A stretch of 55,662 nt of DNA from an uncultured Gammaproteobacteria bacterium (GCA_905478855.1 CAJQKF010000126.1:1-55662); one strand, 5' to 3'; positions 28,111-37,422 are shown, counted from the first letter of the stretch. The notes: generated by a model from the letters alone, not told the origin. Numbers and translations are program-made.

Positions 28111-29784
28111 CTACATTGCGCCATACGATGGACCACCGCTGCCTTCCGGTGTTACCCATGTAATGTTTTGGCTCGGATCCTTAATATCGCAAGTTTTACA
28201 GTGAATACAGTTCTGTGAATTTATTTGAAACTTCTTTCCTCCCGAATCTTCAACAATTTCGTAGACACCTGCAGGGCAATATCGCTGAGCCGGTTCATCC
28301 CAGTTTTCAAGGTTCTTGCCCAGAGGAAGTGTATCATTCATCAATTGCAGGTGCACAGGCTGATCTTCGCCATGGTATGTATTTGTAAGTGCGACGGAGG
28401 TTAGTTTGTCAAAAGTCAAGATGCCATCTGCTTTTGGATAGTCGACTTTTTTACAGTTATTTGCCGACAGCATTTGCGCGTGATCCACACTGGTATCATG
28501 AAGTGTTAGCGGAATTTTTCCACCGAACAGGTTTTGGTCGATATAGTTGAATCCGCCGCCAGCATAAACGCCAAACTTGTGTAAGGCGGGTCCGAAGTTT
28601 CTGGAACAGTACAGTTCTTCGTGAAGCCAGGAAGTTTTGAAATTTTCGCCGTAATTGGTAGGATGTATCGTACCCTCAGAGCCATCACTTAATTTTGGGA
28701 ACAACGTTTCTGCAGCGATCATTCCTGATTTCATTGCCGTGTGTGTCCCTTTTATCTTCGAGAAATTAAGTGTCCCCGCGTCACAGCCGATCAATAAGCC
28801 GCCCGGCAGATCCATCTTCGGCAATGCATTTAAGCCACCTTTGGTTATTGCTCGTGCACCGTAGCCTATTCGTTTCCCGCCGTTAAGATACTGTCTTATT
28901 TGTGGATGGGTTTTAAATTTTTGCAATTCATCAAAAGTAGATAGGTGCGGGTTAGAATAATTGAGATCAATAATAATACCAAGTGCTACCTGGTTGTTTT
29001 CTAGATGATATAGAAACCAGCCTCCGGAGCTACTTGTTTCCGAAAGCGGCCAGCCTGTGCCGTGAACTACGAGGCCCGGTTGGTGCTTGTCTGCATCAAT
29101 TTCCCACAGCTCCTTTAAACCGATACCATAATGTTGTGGATCGGTACCTTCATCTAGATTGAACTTACTAATTAATTGTTTGCCTAGATGTCCTCGACAT
29201 CCTTCGGCGAAAATTGTGCAGCGAGCATGTAATTCCATACCGGGCTCAAACGTATCTTTCGGTTTTCCGTCTGCACCAACGCCCATATCACCTGTTGCTA
29301 CCCCTTTGATACTACCGTCTTCGTGATAGAGAATTTCTGAAGCGGCAAAACCGGGGTAGATTTCTACGCCAAGAGCTTCTGCTTGCTCTCCAAGCCATCG
29401 AACCACACTGCTAAGACTAACAATATAATTACCATCATTATGCATTGGCTTTGGTACTAGTGCGTTTGGCACCTTAATTGCTTTTTCTTGGTTTCGTAGA
29501 AAGAAAATTTGGTCTTCGGTTACGGGGGTATTGAGCGGGGCTCCTTTTTCTTTCCAATCAGGAAATAATTCATCCAGCGCTCTTGTTTGAATTACGGCTC
29601 CTGAAAGTGTGTGGGCACCCACTTCCGAACCTTTTTCTAAAACAACAATCATAAGCTCCTGACCCTTCTCTTGAGCCATTTGTTGCAATCGACAGGCGGT
29701 GGATAACCCTGCTGGGCCGGCGCCTATGATTACTACGTCCACTTCCATGGACTCTCGTTGGATTGAATTATCGGAATCTGACAT
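28111..29784 (-). CDS. Electron-transfer flavoprotein-ubiquinone oxidoreductase
   Basis: 557 residues from ATG 29784, which has AGAGAAG upstream. The frame is open 33 codons further, but those residues do not match the family. FAD fold VDVVIIGAGPAGLSTA near the N-terminus. The C-terminal 4Fe-4S region has CPAGVYE and CIHCKTCDIKDP, giving the four Cys. It passes electrons from acyl-CoA, dimethylglycine or sarcosine-type dehydrogenases through ETF to the quinone pool at the inner membrane. No etfAB lies beside it. It is divergent from the SDR gene with a 146-base gap. Confidence 0.95.
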   Translation of the reverse strand: MSDSDNSIQRESMEVDVVIIGAGPAGLSTACRLQQMAQEKGQELMIVVLEKGSEVGAHTLSGAVIQTRALDELFPDWKEKGAPLNTPVTEDQIFFLRNQEKAIKVPNALVPKPMHNDGNYIVSLSSVVRWLGEQAEALGVEIYPGFAASEILYHEDGSIKGVATGDMGVGADGKPKDTFEPGMELHARCTIFAEGCRGHLGKQLISKFNLDEGTDPQHYGIGLKELWEIDADKHQPGLVVHGTGWPLSETSSSGGWFLYHLENNQVALGIIIDLNYSNPHLSTFDELQKFKTHPQIRQYLNGGKRIGYGARAITKGGLNALPKMDLPGGLLIGCDAGTLNFSKIKGTHTAMKSGMIAAETLFPKLSDGSEGTIHPTNYGENFKTSWLHEELYCSRNFGPALHKFGVYAGGGFNYIDQNLFGGKIPLTLHDTSVDHAQMLSANNCKKVDYPKADGILTFDKLTSVALTNTYHGEDQPVHLQLMNDTLPLGKNLENWDEPAQRYCPAGVYEIVEDSGGKKFQINSQNCIHCKTCDIKDPSQNITWVTPEGSGGPSYGAM

Positions 29785-29930
29785 AGTTACTTCTCTTGCT
29801 GTGGAGATGAAAATAATTACATATCGAACAGTATAACGGTGACTTTGTTCGCTACACTGTAAATTTCGCGAAAAAATATACACGAATTCACGCTAAAATC
29901 CTTTTTATTTACGACCGTAAGGAGTCAATT

Positions 29931-30695
29931 ATGCAATTAGAAGGACAAGTAGCGGTAATTACCGGTGCCAGTTCCGGTATGGGAGCAAGTACGGCACGAT
30001 ATCTAGCGAATCGTGGTGTGCAAGTCGGGTTGTTGGATATCAACAAGCAAGGGCTTGACGAGATTGCGAATGAGACTAATGGCTGCGGTGTTGAATGTGA
30101 TGTTTCTAATGCGGATTCCATGCGTGACGGTATTGGACAGATTAGAGAACGTTTGGGTAGTCCACGTATTTTGGTGAACTGTGCTGGCATTGCTCCTGCT
30201 AAAAGAATTGTCGGACGAGAAGGTGCAATGCCGTTAGATGATTTTAGACGAGTTATTGAGATTAATCTTATTGGTACATTTAATGCCATGCGTTGTGCTG
30301 CGGAGATTATGACCCAGTTAGATCCAGTAACAGATAGCGGAGAACGCGGTGTAATTATTTGTACGGCTTCAGTTGCAGCGTATGAAGGTCAAATTGGTCA
30401 AGCCGCTTACGCATCCTCTAAGAGTGGTATTGTTGGATTAACACTTCCTGCAGCGAGGGAGTTTGCGAAATTCGGCATACGGGTAATGACTATAGCCCCA
30501 GGCTTGATAGGTACGCCTATGTTGTTAGGAATGCCGGAGGAGGTACAAATTAATCTGGCTGCGTCGGTGCCATTCCCCAAGCGTTTCGGATCTCCAGATG
30601 AGTACTCAAAGCTTGTTGAGCATATTATTACCAATGAAATGCTCAACGGGGGTGTCATTCGACTGGATGGAGCTATTCGTTTACAGCCGACATAA
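29931..30695 (+). CDS. SDR-family 3-hydroxyacyl-CoA dehydrogenase-like oxidoreductase
   Basis: 254 residues, classical short-chain dehydrogenase. Cofactor motif TGASSGMG (about 11-18) with Asp at the end of beta-2 (LLDINKQ), which favours NAD. Catalytic set: the Asn in NLIGTFN, the Ser in CTASVAA, and YASSK. The overall pattern, including the APGLIGTPML tail, is like human HSD10/bacterial type II 3-hydroxyacyl-CoA dehydrogenase. AAGGAG lies seven bases before ATG. The location beside ETF-QO and an acyl-CoA ligase supports a fatty or branched acyl-CoA role; substrate unproven. Confidence 0.85.
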   Translation: MQLEGQVAVITGASSGMGASTARYLANRGVQVGLLDINKQGLDEIANETNGCGVECDVSNADSMRDGIGQIRERLGSPRILVNCAGIAPAKRIVGREGAMPLDDFRRVIEINLIGTFNAMRCAAEIMTQLDPVTDSGERGVIICTASVAAYEGQIGQAAYASSKSGIVGLTLPAAREFAKFGIRVMTIAPGLIGTPMLLGMPEEVQINLAASVPFPKRFGSPDEYSKLVEHIITNEMLNGGVIRLDGAIRLQPT

Positions 30696-30733
30696 GTTGC
30701 AGAATCCCTGACCTTTTTCCCGAGGGATGACTG

Positions 30734-32374
30734 TCAGTTCAGACTGCCGAGTTCCTCCGTTTTCGCCCTCAACTTAAATTTCTGAATTTTCCCAGTCGAA
30801 GTCTTTGGCAAATCCCCAAAGACTACGCTTTGGGGGCATTTATAATGGGCTAAGTTCTGGCGGCAGAACGCTATGATCTCTTCGGCCGTTACACTATGTC
30901 CTGATTTTAGGTTTACAAAAGCGCACGGTGTTTCACCCCATTTATTATCCGGTCGCGCCACGACAGCGGCTTCTACTATCGATTCGTGGCGATAAAGGGC
31001 ATCTTCAACTTCGATCGATGAGATATTTTCTCCTCCTGAGATAATAATATCTTTGGAGCGATCTTTTAACTGAATATAATTATCTTCGCACATTACACCT
31101 AAATCCCCGGAATGAAACCAACCTCCGGCAAAGGCATTGGCAGTTGCCTCTGGGTTTTTAAGATAGCCCTTCATAACGATATTCCCACGAAACATTGCTT
31201 CACCCATAGTGCTTGCGTTTGATGGTACAGATTGCATCGTGTCTGGATCGATTATGTCGAGATCATCTAAAACATGATACGGCACTCCCTGGCGTGACTT
31301 CTTTGATGCTCTTTCATCGGTAGAAAGTTCATTCCATTCGTCGTGCCAAGCGCATATCACGGCCGGGCCATAGGTCTCGGTCAAGCCATAAACGTGAGTC
31401 ATATTGAACCCTTCCTGTTCCATTCGCGCAAGCACTGACGCCGGGGGCGGCGCCGCAGCGGTCATTACATTAACCGTATGATCAAATGACTTACGTTCGC
31501 TACTATCTGCATTGATAATAAAGTTTAGAATTATCGGAGCACCGCAAAAATGGCTCACTTTCTGTTCTGAGATGGCTGAAAATATTGAACCGGCGTCGAC
31601 CTTGCGCACACAAACACTTGTGCCACCAAGTGCTGCAAGAGTCCAAGGAAAACACCAACCGTTGCAGTGAAACATAGGCAATGTCCACAGGTAAACTGGA
31701 TGATGACCCATATCCCATCCAACCGCATTGCTCAGCGCATTGAGATAGGCGCCGCGGTGATGATATACAACTCCCTTTGGACTTCCGGTAGTTCCCGACG
31801 TGTAGTTCAGGGAAATAGCATCCCATTCATCATTTGGTCGAACCCACTCTGCCTCTTCACTCCCCGACTTGAGGAATGTCTCATAATCAACATAGCCAAG
31901 AAGATCCCCACCATTTCCCTGTGGATCATGAATGTCTATAACTATGATATCTTTTTGCAGAAGACTCAGTACTTTACGTATTACATCGGAAAATTCCGTG
32001 TCAGTAATCAATACTTTTGCTTCGCCGTGCTCGAGGCAATATGCAATGGTTTCTGCGTCTAGACGTGTATTTAGCGCATTTAGTACAGCACCAGACATGG
32101 GTACGCCAAAGTGTGCTTCGAAAATTTCTGGTGTATTAGTGGCCATAATGGCAACAGTTTCACCGACGTTGATACCAATATTTTGTAGTGCTGACGCTAA
32201 TTTTCTACAGCGCTGGTAGGTGTCGTTCCATGTATAGCTGAGCGGACCATGAAGAATGGAAACATGATCCGGATAAGTTCGGGCTGCACGTTGCAAAAAT
32301 GTTAGTGGTGTTAATGCCGAGAAGTTGGCTGGGTTTTTCTCAAGGCCAGTATCAAATAGGGGGGAGTGGTTCAT
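30734..32374 (-). CDS. Acyl-CoA synthetase (AMP-binding)
   Basis: 546 residues. Adenylation motifs are complete: YTSGTTGSPKGV (A3), the YGLTET block, the HSGDLGV hinge region, the DRSKDIIISGGENISS motif and the C-terminal Lys in TSTGKIQK. It activates a carboxylic acid to its CoA thioester through an acyl-AMP. Overall pattern fits medium-chain or methylthiopropionate (DmdB-type) ligases; the acid cannot be chosen by eye. Convergent with the SDR gene and divergent from phaC. Confidence 0.9.
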   Translation of the reverse strand: MNHSPLFDTGLEKNPANFSALTPLTFLQRAARTYPDHVSILHGPLSYTWNDTYQRCRKLASALQNIGINVGETVAIMATNTPEIFEAHFGVPMSGAVLNALNTRLDAETIAYCLEHGEAKVLITDTEFSDVIRKVLSLLQKDIIVIDIHDPQGNGGDLLGYVDYETFLKSGSEEAEWVRPNDEWDAISLNYTSGTTGSPKGVVYHHRGAYLNALSNAVGWDMGHHPVYLWTLPMFHCNGWCFPWTLAALGGTSVCVRKVDAGSIFSAISEQKVSHFCGAPIILNFIINADSSERKSFDHTVNVMTAAAPPPASVLARMEQEGFNMTHVYGLTETYGPAVICAWHDEWNELSTDERASKKSRQGVPYHVLDDLDIIDPDTMQSVPSNASTMGEAMFRGNIVMKGYLKNPEATANAFAGGWFHSGDLGVMCEDNYIQLKDRSKDIIISGGENISSIEVEDALYRHESIVEAAVVARPDNKWGETPCAFVNLKSGHSVTAEEIIAFCRQNLAHYKCPQSVVFGDLPKTSTGKIQKFKLRAKTEELGSLN

Positions 32375-32395
32375 TTTCTATTACCTAAGTTTGTT

Positions 32396-32444
32396 AGCCC
32401 TATTATTGCATAAATAGGGCTTTGCTCTTGCAAAAATAGGCTTT
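32396..32444. promoter_or_regulatory. Inverted and direct repeat set between acyl-CoA ligase and phaC
   Basis: AGCCCTATT (32396-32404) and AATAGGGCT (32413-32421) form a 9-pair inverted repeat with an 8-base spacer. A third near-copy, AATAGGCTTT, follows at 32435-32444 in the same direction as the second arm (AATAGGGCTTT). The site lies in the 121-base divergent gap, 75 to 52 bases before phaC, where a shared operator would be expected. No T-run follows, so a terminator is unlikely. Confidence 0.45.
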
Positions 32445-32495
32445 CGGATTTATGATTGTGCACTGCAACATAAACATCTAATTCGACGATCTATT

Positions 32496-34295
32496 ATGAC
32501 CTCAAAAAATAATCCGCTGTCTCCTGAATCCATGACCGAGTTAGCCAATCAATGGGTAAGTCTGTGGACTGAAAGTTCTAAGACGATAACCGATTATTGG
32601 CAGAATACTCTACCCGAGTTTACTAACCAAGACGTGCCTTCAATTGAGCAGTGGCACAAAATGGTTCAAGAAATGTCTGAGTTATCAGTAAACTCTGAAG
32701 CACTGGGTGAGGCTCAGTTAAGTCTTTGGCAGGATACGATTCGTTTATGGACTAGCATTAGCAATCCTGAGTCCAACGAGGCTGCTATCGCACCGGCGAA
32801 GGATGATCGCCGTTTTCGCTCAGAGCGTTGGAATGACGGCTCTATGTTTGATTTTATCAAACAGTCTTATTTATTGGCATCGCGATACGTGAACAATGTG
32901 ACGATTGCCGTCGATGGCATGGATGATAAGAAGGCTGAGCAACTTGTATTTCATACCCGGCAGTTTATGGATGCAGTATCGCCTAGTAATTTTGCAATGA
33001 CTAATCCGGATGTCATAAATGCGGCGATTGAGAGTAAAGGTGAAAGCCTGTTAAACGGCTTTAATAATATGGTTGAGGATTTTAAAAAGGGAGATGGTCA
33101 GCTACGCATAAGTATGACCGATGCGGATGCCTTTGAACTCGGTAAAAACATTGCTACAACACCGGGTAAAGTGGTATTTGAAAATGATTTGATGCAGTTA
33201 ATTCAGTACGAATCCACAACTGAAAAGGCATTTAAACGCCCATTACTCATAATGCCGCCATGGATTAATAAATACTATATTTTGGATTTGCAACCGGAAA
33301 ACTCTTTAATAAAGTGGTTGGTATCTCAAGGGCATAGTGTATTTGTTATATCATGGGTTAATCCAGATGCATCCTTAGCGGATAAAGGCATGGATAATTA
33401 CCTGCTTGAAGGACCGGTTGCGGCACTGGATGCTATTGAACAAGCGACTGGGGAAAACTCGGTTAATGTAGTTGGCTACTGTCTAGGTGGAACATTGTTA
33501 TCCGCACTTCTTGCCTATAATACGGCAATCGGTGATGAGAGGATTAAATCGGCTACTTTTTTGACATCAATGATCGAATTTTCTGAGCCTGGTGAGTTAG
33601 GTGTATACATTGATGAGCAGCAACTTGATGATCTAGATAAAAAAATGGATGAGCAAGGGTATCTTGATGGTGCTGATATGGCTCAGTCTTTTAATATGCT
33701 GCGTTCAAACGACTTGATTTGGTCTTTCGTAGTTAATAATTACCTTATGGGACGTAGCCCTAAGGCCTTCGATTTGCTTTATTGGAATTCCGATTCCACG
33801 CGAATGCCGGCCCGAATGCATAAAGAATATTTACGAAATATGTATCTTAATAATTGCTTCAAGGATGCGGGTGGCGTGACACTGAATGATGTAGAGATCG
33901 ATGTTAGCAGTATTGAGACTCCGACGTACTTCTTATCTACAGCTGAAGATCATATCGCACCGTGGAAATCCACATACATGGGTGCAGCTTTAATGAGTGG
34001 ATCAGTCAAATTTGTGTTAGGCGGTTCAGGTCACATAGCGGGTGTTGTGAATCCAGAGGATTCTGGTAAATATGGATACTGGACTCGGTCTGGTAAGCTA
34101 GCAGAAACAGCAGATCAATGGTTCGAAAGCGCTAAAAAAAATGAAGGTAGCTGGTGGTCTGATTGGGCTCGTTGGATTAAGCGTCATGGAGGTGCTGGCG
34201 TGGAAGCTCGAACTCCTGGGGACAGGGAGCTTGACGTTATTGAAGATGCGCCAGGGCGCTATGCTTCTTTGCGATTGGATAAACCAGCACGTTAA
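32496..34295 (+). CDS. phaC: Class I poly(3-hydroxyalkanoate) synthase
   Basis: 599 residues, normal for class I PhaC. Lipase-like box GYCLGG puts the nucleophile at Cys329. The catalytic Asp is in TAEDHIAPW and the His in SGHIAGVVNP. An N-terminal alpha/beta region typical of PhaC1 precedes the hydrolase domain. It polymerises 3-hydroxyacyl-CoA into storage granules. It stands alone (no phaA, phaB or phasin gene adjacent), divergent from the acyl-CoA ligase with a repeat-rich control region. A bidirectional terminator follows. Confidence 0.96.
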   Translation: MTSKNNPLSPESMTELANQWVSLWTESSKTITDYWQNTLPEFTNQDVPSIEQWHKMVQEMSELSVNSEALGEAQLSLWQDTIRLWTSISNPESNEAAIAPAKDDRRFRSERWNDGSMFDFIKQSYLLASRYVNNVTIAVDGMDDKKAEQLVFHTRQFMDAVSPSNFAMTNPDVINAAIESKGESLLNGFNNMVEDFKKGDGQLRISMTDADAFELGKNIATTPGKVVFENDLMQLIQYESTTEKAFKRPLLIMPPWINKYYILDLQPENSLIKWLVSQGHSVFVISWVNPDASLADKGMDNYLLEGPVAALDAIEQATGENSVNVVGYCLGGTLLSALLAYNTAIGDERIKSATFLTSMIEFSEPGELGVYIDEQQLDDLDKKMDEQGYLDGADMAQSFNMLRSNDLIWSFVVNNYLMGRSPKAFDLLYWNSDSTRMPARMHKEYLRNMYLNNCFKDAGGVTLNDVEIDVSSIETPTYFLSTAEDHIAPWKSTYMGAALMSGSVKFVLGGSGHIAGVVNPEDSGKYGYWTRSGKLAETADQWFESAKKNEGSWWSDWARWIKRHGGAGVEARTPGDRELDVIEDAPGRYASLRLDKPAR

Positions 34296-34311
34296 ATTAT
34301 TATCGAAACTA

Positions 34312-34342
34312 ACGAAAAACGGGACGACCAGTCCCGTTTTTT
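34312..34342. terminator. Bidirectional Rho-independent terminator between phaC and dapA
   Basis: ACGGGAC (34319-34325), loop GACCA, GTCCCGT (34331-34337). T-runs flank both sides: TTTTTT on the plus strand after the stem, and TTTTTCG on the minus strand. It serves phaC from the left and dapA from the right. Confidence 0.92.
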
Positions 34343-34360
34343 GTGTAACGCCTGATTGCG

Positions 34361-35233
34361 CTAAACAAGATTAATTCGCTGCATTGCATCCTCTATCTTT
34401 CGCTTAGTCGCATCAGTCAGCTCTACTATGGGTAGTCGACATTCATCTCGACATAAACCTAAGAGAGATGCCGCATACTTCGCGCCGGCGGGACTCGGCT
34501 CAGTAAACAGTGCTTCGTGCAGAGGCATGAGTTTATCCTGGTAATCGAGTGCTTTAGCGTAATCACCATCTAGACACGCTTGCTGCATAGCCGCGCACAT
34601 TGCTGGTGCGATATTTGCAGTGACAGAAATACAACCCTGACCACCACTGGCATTGTAGGCGACTGCCGTGGCATCTTCACCGGAAAGCCAGCTAAATTCT
34701 CCTTGAATCCGAATTCGTTCTTTTCCGGGGCGTGATAAATCTGCGGTAGCATCTTTCACGCCAACTATTCTAGGCAATTTTGCCAGATCAGTTAACGTAT
34801 CGACATCGAGCCCAACTACACAGCGAGGTGGAATGTTGTAGACAACAATCGGCAGGTTACAGGCATTATGCACGGCTTCGAAATGACGGTACATGCCGAT
34901 CTGGTTAGGACGATTGTAATAACCTGCGACATGCAAAAGCGCATCAGCACCCGCTTGTTCGGCATGAAGGCTGAAATCAATGGATTCGCGAGTGTTATTA
35001 GATCCGGCCCCGGCGATAACCGGAATTTTACCTGCTACAGTTTTAACCGTAAGTTCAACAACTCGTTTATGCTCGGTATGACTCAACGTTGGAGATTCGC
35101 CGGTTGTACCAACCGGCACCAATCCGTGTGTTCCTTGTTCGATATGCCACTGTACTAGCTTAACGAACGCATCCTCGTCGACGTTATCACCATCAAATGG
35201 TGTAATTAATGCCACATAGGAGCCTTTAAACAT
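34361..35233 (-). CDS. dapA: 4-hydroxy-tetrahydrodipicolinate synthase
   Basis: 290 residues from ATG 35233, matching the usual MFxGSxVAxxTPF start, with GAGGA about ten bases upstream; the ORF is open seven codons further but without a ribosome site. Motifs: GTTGESPTL, the Tyr in YNIPPR, and the Schiff-base Lys in GVKDAT. It condenses pyruvate with aspartate semialdehyde, first step of the DAP/lysine branch needed for peptidoglycan. It stands apart from other lysine genes. A terminator-like hairpin lies 29 bases before the start, so expression may be attenuated. Confidence 0.95.
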   Translation of the reverse strand: MFKGSYVALITPFDGDNVDEDAFVKLVQWHIEQGTHGLVPVGTTGESPTLSHTEHKRVVELTVKTVAGKIPVIAGAGSNNTRESIDFSLHAEQAGADALLHVAGYYNRPNQIGMYRHFEAVHNACNLPIVVYNIPPRCVVGLDVDTLTDLAKLPRIVGVKDATADLSRPGKERIRIQGEFSWLSGEDATAVAYNASGGQGCISVTANIAPAMCAAMQQACLDGDYAKALDYQDKLMPLHEALFTEPSPAGAKYAASLLGLCRDECRLPIVELTDATKRKIEDAMQRINLV

Positions 35234-35261
35234 ACCCTTTATCCTCATCATCATTGTTCAT

Positions 35262-35300
35262 AAAAAAACCCCGATACAGATTTATCCGCTACCGGGGTTT
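35262..35300 (-). terminator. Terminator-like hairpin in the dapA leader (minus strand)
   Basis: Read on the minus strand, AAACCCCG (from 35300) pairs with CGGGGTTT across a 23-base loop, followed by a run of seven T ending at 35262, only 29 bases before the dapA ATG. No gene lies upstream on the minus strand for more than 900 bases. The hairpin is therefore either a dapA attenuator or the end of a separate short RNA. Confidence 0.65.
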
Positions 35301-35394
35301 AACTAGCTGTTGTGCTTTGAAAAATACGCGCTACAACCCAACCCGGTCGGTGCGTTTATTGAACGCATAAACACAGATCCTGAATTTATGCGTT
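35301..35394 (-). ncRNA. Possible dapA leader or small RNA
   Basis: On the minus strand this stretch runs into the terminator at 35300-35262. Its 5' side is a perfect 10-pair stem, AACGCATAAA/TTTATGCGTT (35394-35385 with 35371-35362), loop 13 bases. A weaker TTGT.GC/GCACAA pairing follows. No lysine riboswitch pattern was seen. Two stems plus a terminator in about 130 bases looks like an attenuator leader or a stand-alone sRNA. No promoter was identified with confidence. Confidence 0.3.
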
Positions 35395-35658
35395 AACTTG
35401 AAGCGAGATTTGCACATCAAACAACTATTGCAAATGCGAGATAAGGTGTCAAGTCACAGATGCTACTATTGTCTGGCTTTGTTTCGTTTGAGATCTATCA
35501 CTAGGCAGAAAAATATAACACTATATGTCAGGAAGGCAATATTATTCCCAGTAGTATCGTTTAAACTAAAGTTTCAACATTATGTGTTTTAAGCTGCCTA
35601 AACTTGGCTGTCGAGTCTCAGACGGTTTTGGGTGTTTTCCTATATTCGAGTTTATTTC
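35395..35658. other. Remaining gap between dapA leader and SCO1 gene
   Basis: About 260 bases without a credible gene. A 64-codon open frame at 35398-35592 has no domain, no ribosome site and a composition unlike the neighbours, and is not annotated. The SCO1 promoter should lie here; no convincing -35/-10 pair was found. Confidence 0.4.
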
Positions 35659-36252
35659 ATGAAAAATTCACACCTGGCATTGGCGGCTTTCGCTGCAATC
35701 GCGTTAGGACTACTTGTTGGTTACCTATTTCAAGATAAAAGCCGAGAGGTTAAAGGATATCCAGGGTTTGGAGGAGAATTCAGCTTAACTTCAGCAGAGG
35801 GGCCTGTAGCCCTATCTGATCTAACGGGCAAAGTTGTGGTTCTTTACTTCGGTTTTACCAATTGTCCGGATGTATGTCCGATCTCGCTCGGCAAGGCCAG
35901 TGCTGCCCTGAAAGAAATGAACCCTGAACAAAGAACTCAGGTGAAAGTGGTTTTAATTACCCTGGATCCCGAACGGGATACGGCAGATATTCTGGCGGAC
36001 TATACTGCTTTCTTTGGAGAAGAGTTTATTGGTCTTACAGGAACGGCGGAGCAGATAGCGGATGTTACTAACCGATACAAAGTGGTGTATCAAAAGGTTG
36101 ATACACCCGAGTCTTCGTTGGAATATACCGTTGATCACTCATCCAATACGTTTGTCATTAGCAAAGACGGTGTGGTTCGCTTCATTGTGTCTAATGGCAG
36201 TGAAACTGGCGAATACCGGGATCGAATTCTCGATGCAATTAACGGTGTCTAA
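35659..36252 (+). CDS. SCO1/SenC-family copper chaperone
   Basis: 197 residues from ATG 35659. A GTG nine codons earlier keeps the frame, but the ATG begins the expected short Lys-bearing N-terminus and membrane anchor (about 5-23). Thioredoxin-like fold with the copper ligands CPDVC (about 72-76) and the His in DHSSNTFVI. It delivers copper to the CuA site of cytochrome c oxidase or acts as a thiol reductase on the periplasmic side. No oxidase genes are adjacent. It converges with the threonine aldolase gene, overlapping at the stop codons. Confidence 0.9.
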   Translation: MKNSHLALAAFAAIALGLLVGYLFQDKSREVKGYPGFGGEFSLTSAEGPVALSDLTGKVVVLYFGFTNCPDVCPISLGKASAALKEMNPEQRTQVKVVLITLDPERDTADILADYTAFFGEEFIGLTGTAEQIADVTNRYKVVYQKVDTPESSLEYTVDHSSNTFVISKDGVVRFIVSNGSETGEYRDRILDAINGV

Positions 36253-37286
36253 ACGGGCTTCATCCGGTAGTACGACGCACAGGCATCGATGAATTTCTGC
36301 ACGCAACTGTCATCAATATCTCGATGCATTACTAGCCGCATTTTCGGCTTACTCGCATTTATTAGAATATTATGTCTTTCTAGGTGTTGGTGAAATGCAT
36401 CGGCATCTTTTTCCCGTGGTTCAATGTAAACCATGTTAGTGCGCGCAGCCTCCGGCACGTTAATACCGTCTATTTCTTGCAGAGCCAAGGCCAACCGCTG
36501 AGCACGATCGTGATCCTCGCCTAGTCGCGGCACCTCTTGTCTAAGAGCTACGAGTCCACACGCTGCTAATAGGCCCGCTTGACGTAATCCACCACCGAGC
36601 ATTTTCCGGTACCGTCTAGCTTTTGCTATAAATTCTGCCGAACCACATAAAACAGATCCAACTGGAGCTCCAAGTCCCTTTGATAGGCAGATGGATATCG
36701 AGTCGAGTTCTTCGCATAGTGTTTTCATGCTGATATCAAGAGCGATAATCGCATTAAATGCCCGAGCCCCATCGAGATGCACAATTAAACCGTGTTGTCT
36801 GGCATTCTGCGCCAGCATATTTTGGTGGGATAATGGTATTGGCATGCCATTGAAGGTATTTTCAAGACTTAATAATTTCGAAATAGGAAAGTGATAATCA
36901 TCTGGCGCGATCGCAGCAAGAACGTCGTTCCAGCTTAGTTGTCCATTACTCGGTATCGAAATTGGTTGCGGGGCGAGACCTCCGAGTACGGCTGAGCCGC
37001 ATGCTTCATATTTAAAAACATGATAATCCGCTCCAATAATAAATTGCTCACCACGTTGTAAATGGCTTAACAGAGCACATAGGTTGGATTGCGTGCCACT
37101 GCTCACAAACATGGCGGATTCCATTCCAGTCAATTCGCTCATTTCTTGTTCAAGCTGATTAACCGTTGGATCATCACCATACACATCATCTCCAACCACA
37201 GCAGATGACATTGCTTCAATCATGGCTTGCGAAGGCCGTGTGACTGTATCACTCCGGAGGTCAATAACACTGTCAGTTGGTAACAT
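36249..37286 (-). CDS. ltaE: Low-specificity L-threonine aldolase
   Basis: 345 residues. PLP enzyme that cleaves threonine or allo-threonine to glycine and acetaldehyde. IDLRSDTVTRPS is the family's N-terminal signature; GDDVYGDDPTVN follows; the PLP Lys is in CLSKGLGAPVGS. AGAGAC lies upstream of ATG 37286. Its stop overlaps the SCO1 stop by four bases on the other strand. It feeds glycine, the product also made by the sarcosine cluster earlier in the window. Confidence 0.94.
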   Translation of the reverse strand: MLPTDSVIDLRSDTVTRPSQAMIEAMSSAVVGDDVYGDDPTVNQLEQEMSELTGMESAMFVSSGTQSNLCALLSHLQRGEQFIIGADYHVFKYEACGSAVLGGLAPQPISIPSNGQLSWNDVLAAIAPDDYHFPISKLLSLENTFNGMPIPLSHQNMLAQNARQHGLIVHLDGARAFNAIIALDISMKTLCEELDSISICLSKGLGAPVGSVLCGSAEFIAKARRYRKMLGGGLRQAGLLAACGLVALRQEVPRLGEDHDRAQRLALALQEIDGINVPEAARTNMVYIEPREKDADAFHQHLERHNILINASKPKMRLVMHRDIDDSCVQKFIDACASYYRMKPV

Positions 37287-37416
37287 ATAGATAGTCTCTG
37301 GTAAAACGTATGAAGGAACAGAATATGGTGGTATGAGTCATGTAAAAGCAATTGGTATATTAAATTATCTTTTGCAATTTAGTCACCTTGAATACGAATT
37401 CATTCCCGTGGCGGGT

Positions 37417-37422
37417 TATAAT
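37417..37422 (+). promoter_or_regulatory. Possible -10 element for rapA
   Basis: A perfect TATAAT sits 53 bases before the rapA TTG start. A TTGAAT lies 23 bases upstream, which is too far for a normal -35, so the promoter assignment is weak. Confidence 0.3.

Noticed and set aside
27995..28204. 69-codon open frame on the plus strand at the end of the ETF-QO gene
   Set aside because: Its second half is antisense to the conserved iron-sulfur end of ETF-QO.
35398..35592. 64-codon open frame between dapA and the SCO1 gene
   Set aside because: No ribosome site, no recognisable domain and it overlaps the proposed structured leader region edge.
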